From DASPUI01 sp035622995 (GTDB taxonomy: Bacteria > Verrucomicrobiota > Verrucomicrobiia > Chthoniobacterales > UBA10450), in contig DASPUI010000085.1 of the NCBI GenBank assembly GCA_035622995.1, positions 1 through 33,368 of the forward strand: 33,368 bases of DNA, given 5' to 3'. Made by a program: the position numbers and the translations under genes. The notes under the pieces were generated by a model. It saw only the letters and a list, made by a program, of their open reading frames with translations. It ran no database searches and was not told the DNA's origin. Position 1 is the first letter of the stretch; each line of letters begins with the position of its first letter. Shown in pieces: positions 10,001 to 15,896 of this stretch.

Positions 10001-10877
10001 CGCCCCCCAGTGAACCCTCCGGCAGAACCGCGTATCTGTTCAAAGACTCTGCAGCAATATCTTTGACCTGAAGATGAACCGACGCCTTCAGGCCCGAACC
10101 GGCTTCACCCAATGTCGTCGCGATCGAGATCGTTCCCTCCCCTAGTTTGGCTTCCAGATTGAGCGCGAGCTGCTTCGCACCCAAGCGCGATCCATCGATG
10201 TTGAGTTGAGAAACGCGATCCGGACCGCTCAACGCCAGGTCTCGCACGATCAAATTTTTGCCCGCATAGGAAGTCTGCCCTTTCAGATTTGACCAGTTCT
10301 GTCCCGTCGGCAGTTGCAACCCGGCGATTCGCAACTCGCCTGGCGCCCGTGGATCGAGAACAAGATCGACGTGCTCGATCACAAAATCGTCGGGCCGGTT
10401 GCGAATGATTACACTCACATCCGACAGTTTCACGCGTTCCGGAAACAGTGACGGAAGCGTTGCGTGTTCGTCAGGTTTTGGCTGCCGTCGTGGATGTTGC
10501 TCATGACTTGGATTCAAAACAACTCTGGCCGAGTGCGCCTCAATGTTCCGCAGAAAATCTAATTTCCGGCCGCGGATCAAATCGAACAAATCGTAGTCGA
10601 TACGCGCATAATCGAGATCGAGCGACTCGATGTCCCCGGAATCGACCGAAACCGCGTGAATTTTCGTTGCAATCAGATTGACGAAAGGATTCCCGCGCAA
10701 TTCCAGGCTAAGGATTAAATCGTGTTTGGCCGCAAAGTGAATCGCGAGCCGCCGCCCGACGAACAGCAACAACGGGCGGTGAAAAATCACGATGAGGAGG
10801 CAGAACAGGCCGATTGCTGCAATAACCCGGCGACGCAAACCGCCGCCTCCACGGGGGATCCGATCATTCTCTCCCAC
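7005..10877 (-). CDS. tamB: Translocation and assembly module protein TamB-like
   Basis: 1290 aa from a GTG start at 10877. One N-terminal membrane helix (about 14-37, after an R-R-R cluster) anchors it in the inner membrane. The long body consists of repeated short beta-strand stretches typical of AsmA/TamB lipid-groove proteins. The C-terminus is a recognisable TamB (DUF490) domain: F-S-R-L-Q-I-G-Y-G-F-L-Y-F-N-P, then L-D-L-H-G-T-S-V-I-Q-D-Y-T-V, then P-L-P-Q-E-D-I-I-S-L-L-S-T-G. The E. coli protein has 1259 residues. With TamA it bridges both membranes and helps outer-membrane protein or phospholipid delivery (family knowledge). It is first in the minus-strand cluster, divergent from the anti-sigma-like gene. 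Confidence 0.9.
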   Translation of the reverse strand: MGENDRIPRGGGGLRRRVIAAIGLFCLLIVIFHRPLLLFVGRRLAIHFAAKHDLILSLELRGNPFVNLIATKIHAVSVDSGDIESLDLDYARIDYDLFDLIRGRKLDFLRNIEAHSARVVLNPSHEQHPRRQPKPDEHATLPSLFPERVKLSDVSVIIRNRPDDFVIEHVDLVLDPRAPGELRIAGLQLPTGQNWSNLKGQTSYAGKNLIVRDLALSGPDRVSQLNIDGSRLGAKQLALNLEAKLGEGTISIATTLGEAGSGLKASVHLQVKDIAAESLNRYAVLPEGSLGGEIEDATVDGSGVLNAPRTWTGNINARLKDFRGEGFHFDRSVLQIAVQNGAAILQTADVVQGANEFHIRGSADLPVKLNEFGRAPASFEISGKDIDLREFTSDMAQHLSGNAETSGKIDIKNGIVTAAFSLTTGPVKSSEGSIEKINANLTASKTMPAPGNRKPWFSGLKSKLDLDISNAEIRGHEVDSLTASVSSVNDSLQIDQMVIRRRRNSFNVAGRYNLPEDIEEASPTGEVEFELAALELADFWADDSPDKWSGPLQGAGEIRWKNGIGNGEFWISGANLRTRGLAVNGINAQCTMANNVVYLNDVSANLNEKDSLRGNGVVDLWGKHHYAGKLAANIADLSKLKPLLRDFGNENDLAGSLKIDWAGGGDAIKFQNSGQLKLTLENGRYGNLKSLQANIDASYSPDGLEIPTIFIRSDRMDFQAIVEAKGETLEVAKIQLDQGQAKYASGYVSLPFIWKNLGTNAAVIPATGNVAASFQSENIDLKKLFEDFGAKPVASGTLNVKLDAEGAISSPNARLEVEMKDLRSEKLANLEPAKLHLTAQSGQAQLTISGKLEQAKVQPIELTASLPFDIPKIARDKKLADETPLKANLKMPRSSVNFVRQFIPAVQEVDGDAALNVDLSGTIARPVFKGQADMTINVARTNDPTFPALQNFKARLNFTNDVLSLDQFSGELSGGRFTLSGRISIPKLTTANVDLAFKADSALVARSDALTVRTDADVRFKGPLGSVSVTGAVSLTNSHFLKNLDLIPISLPGRPAPEPPSSRPRIVLPAPLRDWKFDVAIKTKDPLLIRGNLATGGAVADLHFVGTGLRPGLNGLVRLKDVEATLPFSRLQIGYGFLYFNPDDSLNPKLDLHGTSVIQDYTVHVYIYGTSLAPEAVFSSEPPLPQEDIISLLSTGTTREQLTGNNSVLAGRAAMLLVQQVYRKVFKKGQATQTNSVFDRFDLDVGTVDPRTGQQQATARFKINKQFVVVGDVGVSGDYKGMLKYLIRFH

Positions 10878-10962
10878 GAAAGGCGCTACTGTATTGTTCG
10901 TAAAATTGCAACCGGACCAATTGCAGCGGCGCGCGCTTTCGCGATGCTAGTCCAACTGGTTG

Positions 10963-11619
10963 ATGAATCCCGGCACACTTTTCGATTATCTTGACGGCAA
11001 GCTGTCTGCGTCCGAGCGGACTGAATTGGAGGCGCAGCTCATTGCCGACCCGGGTTTGCGGCGCGAACTGGCGGTAGCACGTGAAATTCACTCCGGCGTC
11101 CGCCAATCCACTGAAGCGCTCGAAGCACTCTCGTCCACGTCGGACTCTGCGCGCGGGGCGATTCTCGGACGCAGAGTCGCCGCCGTTTTTGCGCTCCTGG
11201 TTTTCTTGAACGTTCTCTTTGGCATTTACGCGATCTGGTTCATGAAGAAGCGCCCGGCTTTCATTCCCGACCAACAGAGCCAGCAACAATTAAGCCGCGC
11301 CTTGCAGAATGCCGCCACCACAGTTCTACCGACGCCAACTCTCGAAATTGAAGAAATCAAAATACCGGCGCCGAGGTCGCAGCGGGATGCAGTCGCGAAC
11401 AAAGTCATCGCAGCCGCGACCGAGTGCGGCGGATCTGCGGCCAAGAATTTGAACGATGAAAATGGTTTGCTGCTCTTCGCCGAGATTCCGGCGCCCCGGG
11501 AAAGTAATTTTCGCGAAAAGCTGGCTGCTCTCGGAGCCGCGCCGTCCAGGCCCGATTCATCTTTGTCTGGAGAAAGAAGGATTATCCAGATCCGCATTGT
11601 GCAGAGCCCGGATCGCTGA
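10963..11619 (+). CDS. Single-pass membrane protein, anti-sigma-like without zinc finger
   Basis: 218 aa from ATG 10963 (a TTG just before it would add one residue). The first 40 residues, L-F-D-Y-L-D-G-K-L-S-A-S-E-R-T-E-L-E, have the look of the helical N-terminus of zinc-finger anti-sigma factors, but the H-x3-C-x2-C ligands are absent. One membrane helix follows (about 70-93, VAAVFALLVFLNVLFGIYAI), then a linker and a periplasmic domain of about 100 residues with two predicted alpha/beta segments. No sigma factor gene lies next to it. It precedes the nucleosidase-like gene by 7 nt, so the two are probably co-transcribed. I cannot assign a partner; the anti-sigma reading is inference only. 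Confidence 0.65.
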   Translation: MNPGTLFDYLDGKLSASERTELEAQLIADPGLRRELAVAREIHSGVRQSTEALEALSSTSDSARGAILGRRVAAVFALLVFLNVLFGIYAIWFMKKRPAFIPDQQSQQQLSRALQNAATTVLPTPTLEIEEIKIPAPRSQRDAVANKVIAAATECGGSAAKNLNDENGLLLFAEIPAPRESNFREKLAALGAAPSRPDSSLSGERRIIQIRIVQSPDR

Positions 11620-11626
11620 GCGATTA

Positions 11627-12301
11627 ATGATTGCGATTACCTTCGCGCTCCGCGCGGAAAGCAGCGAATTCGTTGCACAACTGGCAGATGAGAAAATGAT
11701 CCGCCAAGCGGTCGTATTGCACACCGGCGTGGGCCAGAAGAAATGCCAGGACAAAATTGAGGAGTTTCTCAGACATTCGCGCCCTGATTTTTTGATCAGT
11801 TCCGGATTTGCCGGCGGTATTTCGCAAGATCTGCAAGCGGGCGATTTGATCTGCGGCGAAAACTTCTCGGATCGGCAACTGCTCTCGACGGCAGAGCGAA
11901 TCCTCGGGTCGGCGGTGCGTCCGATAAATATTCTCACAACTACTGAGATCATTGATTCCGCTGCACAACGGGCAGAGCAGGCGCGTGCCAGCAGAGCAGC
12001 CGCCGTCGATATGGAGACGGAATTCATCGCGCGCGCGTGCGCCGCGCGAGGGATTCGGATGCTGTCGCTGCGCGTGATCAGCGACAGCGTGCGGGACCCT
12101 TTGCCGCTTCCGATCTCGATTTTATTCAATCTTGAAAAACAACGGACCGATCCGGTCAAATTGAGTGGCCACCTGCTCAAGCACCCAACCGCCATTTTGC
12201 GTCTCATCCGATTCTCTCGCCAGATTGCCCGGGCGCGAAGCACTCTCGCCCAAGCATTAATGAAATTACTTCAGGCGGATTCGTTAGGCGGCAAGGATTG
12301 A
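11627..12301 (+). CDS. Nucleoside phosphorylase-superfamily enzyme
   Basis: 224 aa from ATG 11627, chosen because it begins the fold's first strand (M-I-A-I-T-F-A-L-R-A-E). Family marks: S-S-G-F-A-G-G-I-S-Q-D-L-Q-A-G-D-L-I, corresponding to the GxAGG...GD stretch of MTA/SAH nucleosidases. Also A-V-D-M-E-T-E-F-I-A-R-A-C, the ribose-binding V-D-M-E motif, followed by S-L-R-V-I-S-D-S with the base-contacting Asp. It may be a 5'-methylthioadenosine/SAH or futalosine nucleosidase, or a hopanoid-type (HpnG-like) phosphorylase; the sequence does not decide. The last about 60 residues form a basic helical extension. Its 3' end overlaps the convergent CDF gene by 31 nt. Confidence 0.8.
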   Translation: MIAITFALRAESSEFVAQLADEKMIRQAVVLHTGVGQKKCQDKIEEFLRHSRPDFLISSGFAGGISQDLQAGDLICGENFSDRQLLSTAERILGSAVRPINILTTTEIIDSAAQRAEQARASRAAAVDMETEFIARACAARGIRMLSLRVISDSVRDPLPLPISILFNLEKQRTDPVKLSGHLLKHPTAILRLIRFSRQIARARSTLAQALMKLLQADSLGGKD

Positions 12302-13191
12302 TGTGCCGGTTCGATGTGAACGAGCACGTCCGCGATGCGTGGATCGCGTTCCCGGATGGCGCGCTTCACTTCATGGGCAATGTGATGGCCATTCCGGACG
12401 GAAATGTTTCCGTCCACGCCAACGTGAAGATCGACATAAAACTCGAGACCCATTTTGCGAACGAGGCATTTATCGATCTCTATCACTCCCGGGACAGCAA
12501 CAGCCGATGCGCGAACCAGATCGAAAATCGGGCCACGCGGCGCAGTATCGAGAATGTCGTAGAGCGCGGGGCGAAGCAGGCGAACACCCATCGTGGCGAT
12601 GATCAGGCAAACAAAAATCGCGGCCCAATTATCGGCGGTCCGCCATTTTTCTCCGCCAATTAATGCGACCAGGATGCCAATAAAGGCCGCGACCGAGCTA
12701 ACTACATCTGCGCGATGACGCATTGCGTCGGTCTCGACGGCGACGCTTTCAATCGCCCGGCCGAATTTCATGACGTAGCGAAAAAGCGTTTCCTTTACGA
12801 TCACGACCAGAATCAGGACAAACAAGGTGAACGGCGCTGGAGCAATTTGCGGAAGAAAAAGCTCGCGTGTGCTCTCGATCGCAAAGCCAATGGCCGCAAC
12901 AATGACGCCAAGCGCGACGAAAATGGCAGCGAGCGGTTCGGCTTTGCCGTGACCATAGGGATGAGTGGCATCCGGCGGGCGCGCCGCGAAGCGCAACCCG
13001 CCCCAAATCACAATCGAACCCGCGACATCCAGTGCTGACTCGATCCCGTCCGCGATCAAAGCGTAGGCGTTTCCATAAACACCGGCGCCGATTTTGATGA
13101 CGGCAAAAGCGACGTTGACAAACATTCCGATAAGAGCGAGCCGCGCGCCGATTTGCAGATTTGTCATGGTCGCGTGAGGCTGCGAGTTCAT
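12271..13191 (-). CDS. Cation diffusion facilitator (CDF) family transporter
   Basis: 306 aa with six membrane helices (about 15-40, 45-68, 85-108, 119-140, 160-180, 188-205) and a cytoplasmic ferredoxin-like C-terminal domain with H-I-E-P near the end. Hallmarks: I-A-D-G-I-E-S-A-L-D-V in TM2, P-D-x-x-H-P-Y-G-H-G-K-A-E between TM2 and TM3, and D-A-M-R-H-R-A-D-V-V-S-S in TM5. It exports Zn2+, Fe2+, Mn2+ or a similar ion using the proton gradient (family). The TM2 site reads E-x3-D and TM5 reads R-H-R-A-D where H-x3-D is common, so the metal preference is uncertain. The start at 13191 lies 2 bp from the divergent reductase start; Met9 at 13167 is an alternative. Confidence 0.9.
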   Translation of the reverse strand: MNSQPHATMTNLQIGARLALIGMFVNVAFAVIKIGAGVYGNAYALIADGIESALDVAGSIVIWGGLRFAARPPDATHPYGHGKAEPLAAIFVALGVIVAAIGFAIESTRELFLPQIAPAPFTLFVLILVVIVKETLFRYVMKFGRAIESVAVETDAMRHRADVVSSVAAFIGILVALIGGEKWRTADNWAAIFVCLIIATMGVRLLRPALYDILDTAPRGPIFDLVRASAVAVPGVIEIDKCLVRKMGLEFYVDLHVGVDGNISVRNGHHIAHEVKRAIRERDPRIADVLVHIEPAHQSLPPNESA

Positions 13192-13193
13192 CG

Positions 13194-14189
13194 ATGAAGA
13201 AAAGTATTAGCGCGATCGTTTACGAAGCGCACGGAAATCCGGCCGAGGTTTTGCAATTGAAACAGCAATCGTGGCCTCAGCCCGCGCCGGATGGTGCAAT
13301 CGTTCAGATGCTCGCAGCGCCGATTAATCCGGCCGATCTAAATGCAATTGAAGGCAAATATCCCGGGCGACGGGAAGTGCCCGCTGTTCCCGGATTCGAA
13401 GGCGCGGGAATCGTCGTTGAGCTCGGCGCAAACGTAAAAAATTTAAAACAAGGCGTTTTGGTAATTCCGCCGCACAATGTCGGCACATGGCGCGAAGCGC
13501 TCGGAGTAGACGCCAGCCAACTGGTGGAGGTCCCGAGCGGAATTGATCCTGTTCAAGCAGCGATGTTGAAAATTAATCCGCTTACCGCGTGGCGACTCCT
13601 GCACGGTTATGTCGAATTGAAACGTGGCGATTGGGTGATTCAAAACGCCGCCAACTCGGCCGCTGGGCGAGCCGTGATTCAAATCGCGGGCGAACTTGGT
13701 TACAAAACCATCAATGTTGTGAGACGGGAGGAATTGGTCGAGGAACTCAAACAGCTTGGCGGCGACCTGGTTTTCATCGACGGTGAATCGCTTCGCGACG
13801 ACGTGAAAGAAGCGACCAGCGGCGCGCCGATTCGCCTCGGATTGAATTGCGTCGGAGGCGAGAGCGCTCTGCGAATTGCCAATACGCTCGCCTTCGGAGG
13901 CACAATGGTCACATTCGGTTCAATGAGCTTGCAGCCGTTCAAGGTGCCAACTGGTTTGCTCATTTTTAAAGATCTGCGGTTTCGCGGCATCTGGATCAAC
14001 AAATGGTACGACAATGCCACACCGGCGGAGCGAATGGCGGCGTTTAAACCTCTGTTTGAAATGACGAAACGTGGGTTGTTAAAGACACAGATCGAGAAAG
14101 CCTATTTGTTAGGCGAATACGAACAGGCCGTTGCCCACGCTGCTCAAAACAAACGCAGCGGTAAAATTATTTTTCGATTTCCATCGTGA
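13194..14189 (+). CDS. MECR/ETR-type 2-enoyl thioester reductase (MDR superfamily)
   Basis: 331 aa from ATG 13194; the longer reading would run into the divergent gene. The match to mitochondrial trans-2-enoyl-CoA reductase is close: I-N-P-A-D-L-N-A-I-E-G-K-Y-P-G with the catalytic-type Tyr56, then G-T-W-R-E. Further matches are L-K-I-N-P-L-T-A-W-R-L-L, the NADPH-binding V-I-Q-N-A-A-N-S-A-A-G, I-N-V-V-R-R, and L-N-C-V-G-G. No zinc ligands. It would reduce trans-2-enoyl-CoA or -ACP with NADPH in fatty acid metabolism (family knowledge). It is translationally coupled by a 4-nt overlap (GTGA) to the flavoenzyme gene downstream. No Shine-Dalgarno; any promoter must lie inside the CDF coding start. 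Confidence 0.9.
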   Translation: MKKSISAIVYEAHGNPAEVLQLKQQSWPQPAPDGAIVQMLAAPINPADLNAIEGKYPGRREVPAVPGFEGAGIVVELGANVKNLKQGVLVIPPHNVGTWREALGVDASQLVEVPSGIDPVQAAMLKINPLTAWRLLHGYVELKRGDWVIQNAANSAAGRAVIQIAGELGYKTINVVRREELVEELKQLGGDLVFIDGESLRDDVKEATSGAPIRLGLNCVGGESALRIANTLAFGGTMVTFGSMSLQPFKVPTGLLIFKDLRFRGIWINKWYDNATPAERMAAFKPLFEMTKRGLLKTQIEKAYLLGEYEQAVAHAAQNKRSGKIIFRFPS

Positions 14190-15352
14190 CCATACTCATC
14201 GTCGGCGCAGGAATTAACGGTGTCACCGCTGCGATTGAACTAAAGAGTCGCGGCCATGAAGTGATCCTGGTCGACCCGGGACCGCTGCCACATCCCCTCG
14301 CCGCCTCGACTGACATCAGCAAGGCGGTTCGCGCCGCTTATGGCCCGGACGAGGATTACACTGAACTAGCAGAACGTTCGATCGAACGCTGGCGAAAATG
14401 GAACCAGGAATTCAAAACCGAGCTCTATCACGAGGTCGGCTGCTTGTTCCTTCGCCGGCAGTCAATGCAACCGGGCGATTTCGAATTCGAAAGCTTGCGC
14501 CTTTTGGAAAGCCGCAATCATCCAGTCCAACACTTTGACGCGGGCGAGTTGCGCGAGAAATTTCCGGCTTTTGCGGCCGGCTGTTATCAAGAAGCGTTTC
14601 TTGATCCACAAGCGGGTTATGCGGAGAGCGGCCGAGTCGTGGCGATGCTGGTTGCACGCGCCAAATCTCTCGGCGTTCAACTGCGGGAAGACACTCGGTT
14701 TGCTGTGCTCGAGGAAAAGAAAGGGCGAGTCAGCGGCATCGCGCTGCAAGATCGAGAATCGATCGCCGGTGACAGAGTTGTTTTCGCGACTGGCGCGTGG
14801 ACCCCCTATTTGCTGCCGTTCACGGCAAAACTCTTCCGCGCCACGGGACATCCGGTGTTTCATCTCAAGCCGACGAATCCGGAACTTTTTGTGCCGGATC
14901 GTTTTCCATTTTTCGGGGCCGATATTTCGACAACCGGTTACTATGGTTTTCCACTTAACCAGGGCGTAGTAAAAATTGCGAACCACGGTCGAGGTCGCGA
15001 AATGTCGCCCGATTCGCCCGAGCGCGTGGTTTCGGCCGGCGAGGAGACCGATCTTCGCGAATTTCTAAGCTCGGCGATGCCCGCACTGGCGGATGCGCCG
15101 ATCGTTTACACTCGTGTCTGCATGTACTGCGATACCCACGACGGCGATTTTTGGATCGCGCCCGACCCCGAGCGTGACGGTCTGGTAATTGCGACGGGCG
15201 ATAGTGGTCATGGATTCAAATTTGCACCGGTGCTCGGTGAGATCATCGCCGATGCGGTCGAGCAAAAGGAGAACCGCTGGTTAAAGAAGTTTCGCTGGCG
15301 GCCTGAAGTCCAAGCCGGCCTGACGAAAGAGGCGGCGCGGTTTGATGGCTGA
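14186..15352 (+). CDS. FAD-dependent amine oxidase, monomeric sarcosine oxidase-like (DAO family)
   Basis: 388 aa from a GTG start overlapping the previous stop. The N-terminal dinucleotide fold is I-L-I-V-G-A-G-I-N-G-V-T-A-A. Then S-T-D-I-S-K-A-V-R-A-A-Y-G resembles the S-x-D-x-S-R-x-x-R-x-x-Y stretch of MSOX/MTOX. Near the C-terminus V-C-M-Y-C-D-T-H-D-G-D-F-W-I places Cys312 where MSOX (C315) and MTOX (C308) attach FAD covalently. G-D-S-G-H-G-F-K-F-A-P-V-L-G-E is the matching flavin-contact segment. Likely reaction: oxidation of an N-methylated or secondary amine with O2, giving aldehyde, amine and H2O2. Substrate unknown. Its pairing with an enoyl reductase is unusual. Confidence 0.87.
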   Translation: MTILIVGAGINGVTAAIELKSRGHEVILVDPGPLPHPLAASTDISKAVRAAYGPDEDYTELAERSIERWRKWNQEFKTELYHEVGCLFLRRQSMQPGDFEFESLRLLESRNHPVQHFDAGELREKFPAFAAGCYQEAFLDPQAGYAESGRVVAMLVARAKSLGVQLREDTRFAVLEEKKGRVSGIALQDRESIAGDRVVFATGAWTPYLLPFTAKLFRATGHPVFHLKPTNPELFVPDRFPFFGADISTTGYYGFPLNQGVVKIANHGRGREMSPDSPERVVSAGEETDLREFLSSAMPALADAPIVYTRVCMYCDTHDGDFWIAPDPERDGLVIATGDSGHGFKFAPVLGEIIADAVEQKENRWLKKFRWRPEVQAGLTKEAARFDG

Positions 15353-15358
15353 TCCCGT

Positions 15359-15396
15359 GCGGGAAGAAGCAACCGGGTGCTTGACTCTCTTCCCGC
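15359..15396. terminator. Hairpin between convergent genes, candidate bidirectional terminator
   Basis: A perfect 9-bp inverted repeat GCGGGAAGA (15359-15367) / TCTTCCCGC (15388-15396), with a further AGC/GCT pair inside. It sits in the 61-bp gap between the ends of the flavoenzyme and jag genes. A T-rich stretch (GTTTTAGTTTT, from 15411) follows on the plus side, later than in a textbook terminator. Confidence 0.5.
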
Positions 15397-15413
15397 GAGC
15401 GAAACCGGGAGTT

Positions 15414-15896
15414 TTAGTTTTGCGAAGCGGTCTGAGTTGCCCCGTCTTTTTTCGGGGCTCGCTTCAATAAAGTGATCTGTTTAATTCGAGCCGAATCGGA
15501 CGGACTCCAGGTCGCGATTTCCGGGTCATCCTTGAACGCATTATGGACGATGCGGCGCTCGTACGAATTCATCGGCTCGAGTTGGAGCGAGCGGCCCGTT
15601 ATTCGAACCCGCTCAGCCAGTTCGCGGACACGTTGCACAATCCGGTCTTCGCGCATCGAGCGATACATTTCGCAATCGACTACAACCTTGGCCGCATCCT
15701 TATCTCGCGATTGGACGAGACGATTCAGCAGAAACTGGAGCGCTTCCAGCGTTTCACCGTCGCGTCCAATTATGCGTCCGCTTTCTTCGGTATAAATTTG
15801 CAGGACCAGATTGCCTGCCTCATTGGTTGACTCGTCGATCTGCACGACGAAACCGAGGAAACCGAGAATATCATCGAGTAATTCTTTCGGGGTCAT
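15414..15896 (-). CDS. jag: Jag/KhpB-type KH-R3H RNA-binding protein
   Basis: 160 aa. A KH domain carries the RNA-gripping loop G-R-I-I-G-R-D-G (residues 40-47, GxxG at 44-47) followed by E-T-L-E-A-L-Q-F-L-L-N-R. An R3H domain follows with S-Y-E-R-R-I-V-H, where R114 and H118 make the R-x3-H signature. The N-terminal Jag_N domain found in Firmicutes is absent, so the protein starts directly with KH. The family binds RNA in the cytoplasm and is almost always encoded beside yidC. Its start overlaps the yidC stop by 4 nt (ATGA). The tail (K-K-D-G-A-T-Q-T-A-S-Q-N) is low complexity. Confidence 0.92.
   Translation of the reverse strand: MTPKELLDDILGFLGFVVQIDESTNEAGNLVLQIYTEESGRIIGRDGETLEALQFLLNRLVQSRDKDAAKVVVDCEMYRSMREDRIVQRVRELAERVRITGRSLQLEPMNSYERRIVHNAFKDDPEIATWSPSDSARIKQITLLKRAPKKDGATQTASQN

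Noticed and set aside
15359..15396. Mobile palindromic element
   Set aside because: Single occurrence noticed and placed exactly between convergent genes; a terminator is the simpler reading.
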